NCBI RefSeq assembly: GCF_026241895.1
Contig: NZ_JAPJIV010000022.1
Location: 1 to 64,000 of the forward strand
Direction: 5' to 3'
From: Pseudomonas sp. RIT-562
GTDB taxonomy: Bacteria; Pseudomonadota; Gammaproteobacteria; Pseudomonadales; Pseudomonadaceae
Length of the DNA: 64,000 bases
Each line of letters starts with the position of its first letter. Position 1 is the stretch's first letter. This document shows positions 34,055 through 43,302 of this stretch, one piece after another. A program made the position numbers and the translations under genes. The notes under the pieces were generated by a model, which saw only the letters and a list, made by a program, of their open reading frames with translations, was not told where the DNA came from and ran no database searches.

Positions 34055-35383
34055 GTGAACCAATCCACCCCCGTCACATGGCGAACGCACTACGCGCTGT
34101 TCATGCTCGCCACGATCTATGTCTTCAACTACATCGACCGACAGTTGATGGCGATTCTGATCGAGCCGGTGAAGCTCGAATTCGGCATTTCGGATACGCA
34201 GATCGGCTTGCTGTCGGGGGTGACCTTCGCGGTGTTCTACACCGTGTTCGGCTTCCCGCTGGGGCGCCTGTCGGATCGCATCGGACGCAAGCCGGTCATC
34301 GCGTTCAGCTGCATTGCCTGGAGCTTGATGACCATGCTGTGCGGCATGGCGGGTAATTTCCTGACCCTGGTGCTGGCGCGTATTGGCGTTGCCGTCGGTG
34401 AGGCCGGCGGCACGGCGCCGTCGGTGGCCATGGTCTCGGACCTGTACCCGGCGAACCGCCGCTCCACCGCCCTGTCGGTGCTGATGCTCGGTTCCAGTCT
34501 GGGCGCGATTGTCGGCCTCGGCCTGGGCGGCTGGATCGCCCAGCATCACGGCTGGCGCTTCGCCTTCCTGCTGATTGGTGCACCGGGAATTTTACTCGGG
34601 CTGGTTCTGCTGTTGACTGTGCGTACACCTAAACCGGTGGTGCCGCTGAGCAGCGTCGCGCTGCTGCAGGATGGCTGGCTGAAGACGCTCGTCGAGCTGT
34701 TTCGCATGCCCTCGTTCGTCTGGCTGGTGCTGACCGGCGGTGTGGCGGCGATTGCCGGGTACGCCATCGGCACCTGGAGCCCAAGTTTCCTGATCCGCTC
34801 CCACGGCCTCAATATGCAAGAGGCCGGGTTCCTGGTGGGCGTGGTCGGTGGCGGCGGTGCAACCATCGGCACTTTGATATGCGGCATGCTCACCGACCGC
34901 ATGGCGCGACGTGATGTTGGCTGGCAAATTGGCGTCCCTCTGTTGGGCACGCTGATCAGCATCCCCTTCGCCCTCACCTATTTCCTCTGGCCCCAGGGCA
35001 CGGCATTCCATATCGGCAGCATCGCCGTGCCGCAGGCGTTTCTGTTCTACAGTGCGTTCGCGTTCTTTGGCGTGTGGTGGGCAACACCGTGCCTGAGCGC
35101 GATTACCCACCTGTTCCCGGCTACGCGACTGGCCCAGGCTACGGCGATTTTTGTCATGTCCATGACCCTGCTCGGCGTCGGTATCGGGCCACTGTTTGTC
35201 GGAGTGATCAGCGATTTCTTCGTGCCGACCCTGGGCAGTGAATCCTTGCGTTATGCCTTGGCTTCGTCGGTGTCGATGCTGGTACTGGCCTGTGTGTTTC
35301 TGACCTTCGCATTGCCGCGTTATCGCCAACAAATCAACAACCCCGCCCCGCTTGCCGAACCGACCCGACCTGTAACGGCCTGA
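34055..35383 (+). CDS. MFS transporter (spinster-like)
   Basis: 442 aa, 12 predicted membrane helices. The first half shows the MFS loop signature GRLSDRIGRKPVIA between helices 2 and 3 and DRQLMAILIEPVKLEFGISD near the N-terminus, typical of the spinster-like subgroup. Start is GTG 34055 with GGGAG eight bases upstream; the longer frame upstream runs through the promoter boxes. Same length and strongly similar to the MFS at 57522. Monocistronic; carries its own box, so a substrate or product transporter for the catabolic pathway is likely. Confidence 0.88.
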   Translation: MNQSTPVTWRTHYALFMLATIYVFNYIDRQLMAILIEPVKLEFGISDTQIGLLSGVTFAVFYTVFGFPLGRLSDRIGRKPVIAFSCIAWSLMTMLCGMAGNFLTLVLARIGVAVGEAGGTAPSVAMVSDLYPANRRSTALSVLMLGSSLGAIVGLGLGGWIAQHHGWRFAFLLIGAPGILLGLVLLLTVRTPKPVVPLSSVALLQDGWLKTLVELFRMPSFVWLVLTGGVAAIAGYAIGTWSPSFLIRSHGLNMQEAGFLVGVVGGGGATIGTLICGMLTDRMARRDVGWQIGVPLLGTLISIPFALTYFLWPQGTAFHIGSIAVPQAFLFYSAFAFFGVWWATPCLSAITHLFPATRLAQATAIFVMSMTLLGVGIGPLFVGVISDFFVPTLGSESLRYALASSVSMLVLACVFLTFALPRYRQQINNPAPLAEPTRPVTA

Positions 35384-35385
35384 AC

Positions 35386-36320
35386 TGCAGGAGCCCGGCT
35401 TTCTGGCGATGGCGATCTCTTGGCCGCCATCGCCGGCAAGCCGGGCTCCTACGGGTTTGTGTCGAGCCGTTAGTCCGCGTACACCCGGATCACCTGTAGG
35501 AGCCTGGCTTGCCAGCGATGGCGTCCACAAGACCGCCATCGCCGGCAAGCCGGGCTCCTACGGATTGTGTCGAACCAAAATCCCGCATACACCCCGATCA
35601 ACAGTAGGAGCCTGGCTTGCCAGCGATGACATCCACAAGATCGCCATCGCCGGCAAGCCGGGCTCCTACGGATTTGTGTCGAACCCAACTCCGCGTACAC
35701 CCGCATCAACCGTAGGAGCCTGGCTTGCCAGCGATGGCGTCCGCACGATCGCCATCGCCGGCAAGCCGGGCTCCTACGGATTTGTGTCGAACCCAATTCC
35801 GCGTACACCCGCATCACCCGTAGGAGCCTGGCTTGCCAGCGATGGCGTCCGCAAGACCGCCATCGCCGGCAAGCCGGGCTCCTACGGACTTGTGTCGAGC
35901 CCAAATCCCGCGTACACCCGGATCGCCTGTAGGAGCCTGGCTTGCCAGCGATGACATCCACAAGATCGCCATCGCCGGCAAGCCGGGCTCCTACGGATTT
36001 GTGTCGAGCCCAACTCCCGCATACACCCGGATCACCTGTAGGAGCCTGGCTTGCCAGCGATGACACCCGCAAGACCGCCATCGCCGGCAAGCCGGGCTCC
36101 TACGGATTTGTGTCGAACCAAAATCCCGCATACACCCGAATCACCTGTAGGAGCCTGGCTTGCCAGCGATGACATCCACAAGATCACCATCGCCGGCAAG
36201 CCGGGCGCCTACGGATTTGTGTCGAGCCCAACTCCCGCATACACCCGCATCACCTGTAGGAGCCTGGCTTGCCAGCGATGACATCCACAAGATCACCATC
36301 GCCGGCAAGCCGGGCGCCTC
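35386..36320. repeat. REP palindrome array 3, nine units
   Basis: Unit starts (GTAGGAG or GCAGGAG) at 35387, 35496, 35604, 35712, 35820, 35929, 36038, 36147 and 36256, a 108-109 bp period. Spacers (GGATTTGTGTCGAACCC and following) are nearly constant and resemble the reverse complement of the array 2 spacer at about 33 of 41 positions by eye. The array starts four bases after the MFS stop. Short frames within it are repeat translations. Confidence 0.9.
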
Positions 36321-36343
36321 GGGTTACCTGCCATGCCCAAACA
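36312..36343. repeat. Array-4-type spacer at the end of array 3
   Basis: 32 bp that match the reverse complement of the spacer in array 4 (49 kb) with a single mismatch, although the rest of array 3 uses a different spacer. Confidence 0.75.
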
Positions 36344-36351
36344 ATTGACGT

Positions 36352-36381
36352 AAAAAAGCCGCGTATGAACGCGGCTTTTTT
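36352..36381. terminator. Bidirectional intrinsic terminator
   Basis: GCCGCGT (36358-36364), loop ATGA, ACGCGGC (36369-36375), with six A before and six T after. Ends the DUF1329 transcript and anything crossing array 3. Confidence 0.85.
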
Positions 36382-36401
36382 CGTACACCCTGCTCTGGGG
36401 C

Positions 36402-37784
36402 TTACCGCCCGATGGCCCGCGCCGCATCTGCGGTGTACTGGTCGGGGGTGAATTTGCCTTCGTTGAGAATCGGACCTTTCTTCGATTCGTTGGTCATGCC
36501 GTAGCCGGTGTACTGACCGGAGTTCAAGTCCATGAAGAACTGCGAACCGGCCTGCCAGCCGCTCATGTCCGGGTGGTAGTAGTAGTTGACCATGGCGTGT
36601 TTCCACAGCTGCCCACGGGCATCGTAGTTGTCGGACATGACCGCGTTCCAGGTGTCTTCATCGAGGAACAGCACGCGCTTGCCATACACATGGCGATAGC
36701 CTTCCTTGAGATCCGCTTCGAGTACCCAGACACGGCGCAGCTCATAGCGCATCAGATCAGGATTGGGATGGTTGGGCGTCAGCATGTCGGCATACTTGAT
36801 GCTCGCACTGTTGGGCTTGAAGGCATTGGCCGGGCTGTAGATCTCGCGCTTGCCAACGAGTTTCCAGCTGAAACGTTCCGGCGATCCGTTGAACAAGCGG
36901 TCCTCATCAACGGTCATGGTGCCGTTGGTGCCGATCATCGGTTGATCGTAGCCATAGCCCGGAAGTTGCCGCACGCGCCGGGTCGACGGGCTGTAGGACC
37001 AGGCCTGGCGCGCGTCAGTCACGAAGTTGTAGGGTTCATGGGAAATGCTCAGCGTGCCGTTGTCACGGGCCGGTTTGAGCGTCATGTTGTTGCTCATTGC
37101 AGCGATTTTGTCTTCCGTGCGGGCATCGACGGTGGGTGAGTTGGCCATCGCCAGGTTACGCGCGTAGGCACGTCCCCAGCCAATGCTGCCGTTGGGCAGG
37201 ACCGAGGCCAGGTCGGAGGTCTTTTCCTCGGTGTAGGCACGCGCCGGCTGTTGGTGGTTCCACAGCAGCTCCATGCCGTTCTTGGGAATTGGAAACGGCA
37301 CCTGGCCCAGACCAGTGAAACCCGCTCCGTCGTTCACCAGCTTGGCGTTCAGGGCGTTGTCCATCGCACGGCGACACACATAATCCGGATAACGGAAATC
37401 CCGATGTCCTGGGTAGATGTTCATCTTGTAGGTGCTGGGGTACTTCTTCAGCAGCGCTTTCTGGCCTTCGGTCAGGTGCGACTCGTACTGGCTCATGTTG
37501 GCTGCGGTGATGACCAGTATCGGTTTCTCGGCAGCGTATGGGTCCACCGGCTGGTCGCCGGAAAACTTCACATGATTCCAGCCTGGGACTTCACCCAGGT
37601 ATTTGCCGGTGTACGGCGGAATGGTGCCCGCGGCGTTGCCGGCCTGCTCGGCGCCGACGCAGGTCAGCTCCTTGCCCAGTTTGGCGGCTTCCTGAGGTGA
37701 CACTGCCGCGTACGCATAACCCATCAGCCCACTATTGGCTGTGACTGCGACCGCGAGCATGAGACCTGTTCTTGTTATTTTCAT
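36402..37784 (-). CDS. DUF1329 family exported protein
   Basis: 460 aa with a signal peptide ending near AYAA. Body contains the PTFNVDART-free DUF1329 pattern: long beta-rich sequence with RRVRQLPGYGYDQP, DEDRLFNGSPERFSWKL and WVLEADLKEGYRH, all typical of the family. DUF1329 proteins are normally encoded beside DUF1302 partners and resemble LolA/B-like envelope proteins; here it stands apart from both DUF1302 genes. AGGAGG precedes ATG 37784, and an AATAACAA motif occupies codons 2-5. Box 66 bp upstream. Probably periplasmic, helping move a hydrophobic substrate across the envelope. Confidence 0.85.
   Translation of the reverse strand: MKITRTGLMLAVAVTANSGLMGYAYAAVSPQEAAKLGKELTCVGAEQAGNAAGTIPPYTGKYLGEVPGWNHVKFSGDQPVDPYAAEKPILVITAANMSQYESHLTEGQKALLKKYPSTYKMNIYPGHRDFRYPDYVCRRAMDNALNAKLVNDGAGFTGLGQVPFPIPKNGMELLWNHQQPARAYTEEKTSDLASVLPNGSIGWGRAYARNLAMANSPTVDARTEDKIAAMSNNMTLKPARDNGTLSISHEPYNFVTDARQAWSYSPSTRRVRQLPGYGYDQPMIGTNGTMTVDEDRLFNGSPERFSWKLVGKREIYSPANAFKPNSASIKYADMLTPNHPNPDLMRYELRRVWVLEADLKEGYRHVYGKRVLFLDEDTWNAVMSDNYDARGQLWKHAMVNYYYHPDMSGWQAGSQFFMDLNSGQYTGYGMTNESKKGPILNEGKFTPDQYTADAARAIGR
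37772..37779 (-). promoter_or_regulatory. Crc/Hfq catabolite-activity motif in DUF1329 codons 2-5
   Basis: AATAACAA on the minus strand, directly after the ATG at 37784. Confidence 0.55.
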
Positions 37785-37850
37785 GTAATGCCTCCTACGC
37801 TGATAAGGCTGTGTGGTATGGACCCATTGTTCGTGTTCTGCCGGCCCCGA

Positions 37851-37868
37851 CATCGTCCGGAAAGACTA
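37851..37868 (-). promoter_or_regulatory. Cluster box upstream of DUF1329
   Basis: Minus strand TAGTCTTTCCGGACGATG, 66 bp before the DUF1329 start. It lies only 9 bp beyond the stop codon of the preceding CoA ligase, so DUF1329 has its own promoter within a same-strand series. Confidence 0.7.
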
Positions 37869-37876
37869 CCCGGCGT

Positions 37877-39559
37877 TCATGCGCCCAATTTTTCCTGCAG
37901 CTGTGCCTTGAGCACCTTGCCGGTAGCGTTGCGTGGCAGCGGTTCGAGTGAGCGATAAACCCGTGCCGGCACTTTGTAGCCGGCCAGGCGCTCGGCGATG
38001 AACGCGCAGACTTGCGCCTCCTGCGGCAGCGACGCAGCCTGGCCATGCACCGCCAGCCCCACCACCTCACCCAGCAGCGGATCGGCAATGGCGAACGCTG
38101 CCGCTTCCAGCACACCGGGCATGTCGAGCACGCAGGTTTCGATTTCAGCGGCGGAAATTTTCTCGCCGCCGCGGTTGATCAGCTCCTTGATCCGGCCAGT
38201 GATGCTGAGGAAACCTTCATCGTCGAGGTAGCCGATATCGCCCGTCTCGAGCCAACCGTCGCGCAAGGTTTGCGCGCTCGCCTCGGGCAGATTCCAGTAA
38301 GCGTTCATCAGGGTTGGCGAACGCAGCCAGATCGACCCGCGAGTGCCCGCAGGTTGCGGCTGCTCGGGGCTGTCACCGATGCGGATATCGACAATCGGCA
38401 GCGCCCATCCGCAGGTCGCGGGCTTGTACGCGAACTGATCACCGCCCTGGGCAGCACCGATGCCGTTGCTTTCGGTCAGGCCGTAACCGACGCCGCCGAT
38501 GGCCTCGGGTTTGAGCCTGAGCATGGTGTCGAGCACCCCCGCAGACGACGCTCCGCCGCCCAACCCGAGGCCGGACAGACTGGCGGTCTGCGCCGTGGCA
38601 AACCGCGGCGAGGCGAGTAATTGCTGCATCATGACCGGGGCGCCGTTGAACTGGGTGCAACGCTCGTCACGAATCAGATCGATCGCCTGTTCGACGTTCC
38701 ACTTGTACATCAGCAGCAACCGCCGCCCCCCGCGCAACGCCGACAGGAATTGCGCATGCAAGCCGCTGACATGGAACAGCGGAACAGCGGCCAGGGTGGT
38801 CGGCGCAAAGCCGCTGTTGATCACCCCAGCGATGCGTTCCGGTGAACTCATGGCGCAAAACGCGCCCTGGAACTCCAGGGCAAACAATGCCTGGCAGATG
38901 GCCCGGTGGGACGATACGGCCCCCTTGGCGCGACTGGTGGTGCCCGAGGTGTAGAGAATCAATGCCGGTACGTCCGGGTCGATTGCCACAGCCGCCAACG
39001 GCGTGGCCGGGGCGCCGATCAAGTCTTCGTAACGCAGGCAGTACTCGGGCAACGGGGCGGCCTGGCTGCCGACGACGATCGTCGGATGCTGCTCACGAGC
39101 GAGGTCTTCACGCAAGGTTTCGAGTCGCGCTTCGTCACACAACAGCAGACGCGAACCGCTGTCCTGCAGCGCGTATTGCAACTCGTCGCGCAACCCCCAA
39201 CTGTTGAGCGGCACACACACCGCGCCACAGCGCAGGATCGCGGCAAACGCTACCAGCCACGCAGGCTGGTTGCGCATGGCGATCGCCACCCGCTCGCCGG
39301 GCTGCAGGCCGCAACGCGCGACCATCTGCTCGGCGAGCCGGTCAACCTGTTCGTAGTATTGATTGAAGCTCAGGCGCTGCGTTTGCCAGACCAGGAACTC
39401 GCGGTCGCCATGCACACGACCGGCGTCCAGCACCTGCAGCAGGTCGCGGGCGGCGTGACGGAAATAGCGCGGGCCGCCGTCATCGGGCGTCACCACTTCA
39501 AACGGCGCACCGGGGGCGATTAAATCGCGCCACGCGGTTTGCCAGCGTTCAATGCTCAT
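37877..39559 (-). CDS. AMP-dependent acyl-CoA synthetase
   Basis: 560 aa ANL ligase. LILYTSGTTSRAKGAVSSH nucleotide loop (an unusual SRAKG in place of GxPKG), YGLTESNG, LETGDIGYLD and the final catalytic Lys in NATGKVLKAQL. It activates an acid for the adjacent four-dehydrogenase side-chain pathway in operon L; the natural acid is unknown. ATG 39559 directly follows AACAATA, giving a Crc/Hfq motif over the start. A REP doublet separates it from the upstream acyl-CoA dehydrogenase, which may loosen co-expression. Confidence 0.86.
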   Translation of the reverse strand: MSIERWQTAWRDLIAPGAPFEVVTPDDGGPRYFRHAARDLLQVLDAGRVHGDREFLVWQTQRLSFNQYYEQVDRLAEQMVARCGLQPGERVAIAMRNQPAWLVAFAAILRCGAVCVPLNSWGLRDELQYALQDSGSRLLLCDEARLETLREDLAREQHPTIVVGSQAAPLPEYCLRYEDLIGAPATPLAAVAIDPDVPALILYTSGTTSRAKGAVSSHRAICQALFALEFQGAFCAMSSPERIAGVINSGFAPTTLAAVPLFHVSGLHAQFLSALRGGRRLLLMYKWNVEQAIDLIRDERCTQFNGAPVMMQQLLASPRFATAQTASLSGLGLGGGASSAGVLDTMLRLKPEAIGGVGYGLTESNGIGAAQGGDQFAYKPATCGWALPIVDIRIGDSPEQPQPAGTRGSIWLRSPTLMNAYWNLPEASAQTLRDGWLETGDIGYLDDEGFLSITGRIKELINRGGEKISAAEIETCVLDMPGVLEAAAFAIADPLLGEVVGLAVHGQAASLPQEAQVCAFIAERLAGYKVPARVYRSLEPLPRNATGKVLKAQLQEKLGA

Positions 39560-39566
39560 TATTGTT
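39559..39566 (-). promoter_or_regulatory. Crc/Hfq catabolite-activity motif at CoA-ligase start
   Basis: AACAATAA whose last A begins ATG 39559. Confidence 0.6.
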
Positions 39567-39606
39567 TTCTCCAGGACAACCGGTGTCGTTGGCTCAGCGG
39601 CCTCTG

Positions 39607-39696
39607 TGTAGGAGCGAGCCTGCTCGCGATGCCGGCGCGTCAGTCAACATTGATGTCGACTGACACGGGGCCATCGCGAGCAGGCTCAGTCCTACA
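39607..39696. repeat. REP doublet (GTAGGAGCGAGC type)
   Basis: Inverted units TGTAGGAGCGAGCCTGCTCG and its near complement ending CAGTCCTACA, lying between two same-strand genes of operon L. Confidence 0.82.
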
Positions 39697-39713
39697 GGGC
39701 AGCAGCAATGCTT

Positions 39714-40856
39714 TTACGCGTTCGCCGAATAGCGCTCGCAATGGAAATCCCGGTCTCCCAGGCAGCTCTGTGCGACACGCACACGCTTGAGGTACAGGCC
39801 GACATCCAGTTCGTCGGTGACCCCAATTCCGCCGTGCATCTGCACCGCCTCGTTGGCCACTTTGATTGCCGTGTCGCCGGCCTTCCATTTCGCCAGGCTG
39901 ACCAGTCGAGCGCGGGCCGCGGCATCGTGACCGGCGTCATCCAGGGTCGCCAGCGCAGCCATCAGGGCACTGCGACTCAACGCCAGGTCGATGTAGAGTT
40001 TCGCGGCACGATGCTGCAGGGCCTGGAAGGTGCCAATCTGCGTGTCGAACTGCACTCGGGTCTTGAGGTATTCCAGCGTGGTCTCGAACAGTTGCTCGGC
40101 CATCCCCAGCAGTTCTGCCGCCAGGCAGGTGCGGCCACGATCCAGCGCGGTTTCAAGTGCAGCCCAGCCATCACCCAAGGTGCCCAGCAATGCTTCGCCG
40201 CCCACTTGCACTTGATCCAGCTGCAAACGGGCGCTATTGCGCGAATCAATCAGCGGCAAGGCGCTGACCGTCAAACCCGGCGTACCAGCCGGCAGCAGAA
40301 ACAGGCTGATGCCTTGCGTGTCACCCGGTTGCCCGGAGCTGCGGGCCGCCACTACATAAGCGTCCGCCCCGAGGCCATCGACCACACAGAACTTGTCGCC
40401 GTGCAGGCGATACCCGGTACCACAGGCCACCGCCTGCAGCGCAATACGACTCGGATCGTGACGCGCACGCTCGTCTATCGCCAGCGCCAGGCGCTGTTCA
40501 CCGGTAATGATCGATTGCAGCCAGTGCGCCCGTTGTGCCGGATTGCCCGCCAGGTACAGCAGCGAACCGCCGAGCACTACGCTGGACAACAACGGCATGG
40601 CCGACAGGTTACGCCCCATGGTTTCGAAGATCGGCCCGAGGCCCTGGCAGCCGAAATCCAGGCCACCGAAGTCTTCGGGGAAAGGAATGGCGCTCCAGCC
40701 CAACTCCACCGCGTCACGCCACACCTGCGGCTCGAAGCCCAGGGCCGCCGCCTCATCCCGCAGACGACGCTGGGCGCTGACCGGGCTGCGCGCAGCCAGA
40801 AAATCCCGGGCGCTGTCGGTCAGCAAACGCTGTTCGTCGCTATAACGCAGGCTCAT
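39714..40856 (-). CDS. Acyl-CoA dehydrogenase, heteromeric type
   Basis: 380 aa acyl-CoA dehydrogenase fold. The C-terminus has MHGGIGVTDELDVGLYLKR, a common ACAD ending, but the central region (GDGWAALETALDRGRTCLAAE) is that of small subunits in the alpha2-beta2 steroid dehydrogenases (FadE28/29, ChsE type), in which the FAD and base are split between two chains. ATG 40856 overlaps the stop of the upstream dehydrogenase by ATGA, which supports a joint complex. Likely introduces a double bond in a steroid side-chain acyl-CoA. Confidence 0.86.
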   Translation of the reverse strand: MSLRYSDEQRLLTDSARDFLAARSPVSAQRRLRDEAAALGFEPQVWRDAVELGWSAIPFPEDFGGLDFGCQGLGPIFETMGRNLSAMPLLSSVVLGGSLLYLAGNPAQRAHWLQSIITGEQRLALAIDERARHDPSRIALQAVACGTGYRLHGDKFCVVDGLGADAYVVAARSSGQPGDTQGISLFLLPAGTPGLTVSALPLIDSRNSARLQLDQVQVGGEALLGTLGDGWAALETALDRGRTCLAAELLGMAEQLFETTLEYLKTRVQFDTQIGTFQALQHRAAKLYIDLALSRSALMAALATLDDAGHDAAARARLVSLAKWKAGDTAIKVANEAVQMHGGIGVTDELDVGLYLKRVRVAQSCLGDRDFHCERYSANA

Positions 40857-42058
40857 GGGTTGACTCCTTTTTTCGCGTCGGGCAAGCCCAGCACGCGCTT
40901 GGCGATGACGTTCAACTGTACCTCCGAAGACCCTCCGGAAATGGTCAGCGCATAGCTGTTCAGCCAGGACCGGGAGACTGTCAGCTCCTGTTCACTGAAC
41001 GCCTCGCTCTGCCAGCCGAAGGCACGCTCGGCCATGGCATCCAGCAGCACTTCGAACTTGTCGCGTTCCTGTTCGGTATGCACATACTTCATGATCGACA
41101 TCAGGCCACTGATGTCATCGCCGGCCCGCGCTTCTTCACCCATGCGCTGCACGGTGAGGTTGTAGGCATGTTCGTTCATCGCGCAAGCGGCGGCCCGCGC
41201 GTGCAATGCATGTTCACCCTGGCTCTGGGGCGCCGGTACGTACTCGCGCATCAGACCGAGCAGATCGACATGCGATGGCAGGCTGAATTCGCCAAATTTC
41301 GACATCGCCTTGCGCTCGTGTTGCAGCAGGTACTTGGCCAGGTTCCAACCACCGTTCAACGGCCCGATCAACTGGCTCTTGGGTACTTTCACGCCGTCGA
41401 AAAACACCTGGCAGAACGCTGATTTGCCGCTGATCAGGTCGATCGGCTGCGGCGTGACCCCCGGGCTGCGCATGTCCAGCACAATCAGGCTGATGCCTTC
41501 GTGTTTCGACGCAGTGAAGTCGGTACGAACCAAGGCATACATCCAATCGGATTTATCGCCGTAGGAAGTCCAGATCTTGCTGCCGTCTACCACGAAGTGA
41601 TCGCCGGCATCGCGGGCGGCCATTTTCAGGCTGGCCAGGTCGGACCCCGCGTTGGGCTCGGAGAACCCCTGGCACCAGCGCACTTCACCGCGGGCTATCG
41701 GCGGCAGCAGATCACGTTTCTGTTGCTCGCTGCCGTAGGCCAGCAATACTGGCCCGAGCATCCAGGCGCCGAGGCTGATCTGCGGCGGCCGGCACTTGAT
41801 GCGGCGCATCTCGCTTTCCAGCACGGCCACCTGTTGGTCGTTCAATCCGGCGCCGCCGTATTCCTCAGGCCACTCGGGGCAGAACCAGCGCTTGTCGCGC
41901 ATGCGTTCAAACCACAGGCGTGCGTCTTCACAGGGAAACTGCGGATGCTGGCTGCCCCACACCACATCGCCTTCGGCCATGCCGGTGCGCATTGACGGCG
42001 GACAATTAGCTTCCAGCCAGGCACGGGTGTCCTGGCGGAATTGCTCGATAGTGCTCAT
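40853..42058 (-). CDS. Acyl-CoA dehydrogenase, heteromeric type
   Basis: 401 aa ACAD. Conserved CQGFSEPNAGSDLASLKMAA and DGSKIWTSYGDKSDW, the FAD and substrate strands, and the C-terminal TISGGSSEVQLNVIAKRVLGLP with the GGSSEVQ FAD-binding motif. Coupled by a 4-bp overlap to the next gene, with which it probably forms an alpha2-beta2 enzyme. A Crc/Hfq motif lies about 40 nt before the start at 42058. Part of side-chain operon L. Confidence 0.88.
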   Translation of the reverse strand: MSTIEQFRQDTRAWLEANCPPSMRTGMAEGDVVWGSQHPQFPCEDARLWFERMRDKRWFCPEWPEEYGGAGLNDQQVAVLESEMRRIKCRPPQISLGAWMLGPVLLAYGSEQQKRDLLPPIARGEVRWCQGFSEPNAGSDLASLKMAARDAGDHFVVDGSKIWTSYGDKSDWMYALVRTDFTASKHEGISLIVLDMRSPGVTPQPIDLISGKSAFCQVFFDGVKVPKSQLIGPLNGGWNLAKYLLQHERKAMSKFGEFSLPSHVDLLGLMREYVPAPQSQGEHALHARAAACAMNEHAYNLTVQRMGEEARAGDDISGLMSIMKYVHTEQERDKFEVLLDAMAERAFGWQSEAFSEQELTVSRSWLNSYALTISGGSSEVQLNVIAKRVLGLPDAKKGVNP

Positions 42059-42099
42059 GAATGTCCCCTTCGACTCGCCCCGGATTCAGGGCGAGTGCG

Positions 42100-42107
42100 T
42101 TGTTGTT
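42100..42107 (-). promoter_or_regulatory. Crc/Hfq catabolite-activity motif between two dehydrogenase genes
   Basis: AACAACAA on the minus strand, 41 nt before ATG 42058, in the 64-bp gap between the two genes. Confidence 0.5.
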
Positions 42108-42122
42108 TTTGATGGACGAACG

Positions 42123-43292
42123 TCAGCGCTGGGTGCGCGGCATGCCGAGGCCAAACTGGGCGATCAGCTCGCGCTGGATTTCATTGGTGCCACCGCCAAA
42201 GGTCAGGGTGGTGGCCGAGCGCACTTCGTACTCCAGGTCTCCCTGCAACAGCGTCGCCGCCGAACCACTGCGCATCGATCCATTGGCGCCGACGATTGCC
42301 GCCAGCTTGCGCAGGATCTCGATGGCCGACTCCGAGCCATAGACCTTGGTAGTCGAACTCAGCGCGACACTCATGCGGTCGAGCTCGAGGTCGGCGGCGA
42401 TGCGCATGTTGATCAGGCGCATCGTTTCAAGGCGTGCATAACACTCGGCCAGGGCACTGCGCACCCAGGCTTTATCCATCGCCCGACGGCCCTGTTCATC
42501 GCGGGCCCGGGCCCATAGGTAGACCCGGCGAAACAGTGCCACGACCTTGTCCGACCAGGTGCCCAGGCCAAGACGCTCGTGATTGAGCTGCGAGGTGATC
42601 AGCTTCCAGCCACCGTGCAACTCACCCACCAGCATTTCATTGGGCACGCGCACGTTGTCGTAGTAAGTGGCCGCCGTCGGGGTGCCGACGGTGCGAATCA
42701 GCGTGTGGGAAAAGCCCGGCGTCGTGGTGTCGACGATCATCACTGATATGCCCTTGTGCCGTGCCTGGCTCGGGTCGGTGCGGGCTGCCAGCCAGATGAA
42801 GTCGGCAGATTCGGCACCCGAGGTCCACAGCTTGTTGCCGTTGACCACAAAGCCTTCGGCGTCCTGGCGGGCGCTGGTTTTCAGCACCGCCAGGTCGCTG
42901 CCGGCACCGGGTTCGGAGTAGCCGATGGCGAACATGATTTCGCCGGCGGCGATGCCCGGCAGGAAGCGCTCTTTCTGCAACTCGCTGCCGTGGGTCATCA
43001 ATGCCGGGCCAACGGTGCTGATGGTCACGAACGGCAGCGGTGCCCCGGCAATGTTGGCCTCTTCGAAGAAGATCAACTGTTCGGTGGCGGCATAACCCTG
43101 ACCGCCATGGGCCTTGGGCCAGCCGACCGCGAGCCAGCCGTCACGCCCCATCTGGCGGATAGTCTGGCGAAACAGCTCGCCGCCTTCCTTGCCGCGCAAC
43201 TCGTCGCGTTTGTCCGGGGTCATCAGGGCCTGGAAGTAATCCCGCACCTTGAGGCGCAGGGCATGTTGTTCGGGAGTGAGGTCAACGAACAT
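42123..43292 (-). CDS. Acyl-CoA dehydrogenase
   Basis: 389 aa ACAD. YSEPGAGSDLAVLKTSA and NGNKLWTSGAESADF, plus the C-terminal TFGGGTNEIQRELIAQFGLG, the full FAD-binding ending of catalytically complete members. Lies 10 bp downstream of the SCP2-type thiolase and 64 bp before the next dehydrogenase. It may act alone or pair with the 377-aa protein at 44890-46023, whose C-terminus lacks the GG(S/T)xE motif. Confidence 0.87.
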   Translation of the reverse strand: MFVDLTPEQHALRLKVRDYFQALMTPDKRDELRGKEGGELFRQTIRQMGRDGWLAVGWPKAHGGQGYAATEQLIFFEEANIAGAPLPFVTISTVGPALMTHGSELQKERFLPGIAAGEIMFAIGYSEPGAGSDLAVLKTSARQDAEGFVVNGNKLWTSGAESADFIWLAARTDPSQARHKGISVMIVDTTTPGFSHTLIRTVGTPTAATYYDNVRVPNEMLVGELHGGWKLITSQLNHERLGLGTWSDKVVALFRRVYLWARARDEQGRRAMDKAWVRSALAECYARLETMRLINMRIAADLELDRMSVALSSTTKVYGSESAIEILRKLAAIVGANGSMRSGSAATLLQGDLEYEVRSATTLTFGGGTNEIQRELIAQFGLGMPRTQR

Positions 43293-43302
43293 GGGGTGCT
43301 CC

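Noticed and set aside
34237..35548. Minus-strand frames over the MFS gene
   Set aside because: No RBS and repetitive Gln/Arg/His-rich composition; the plus strand encodes a clear 12-helix transporter.
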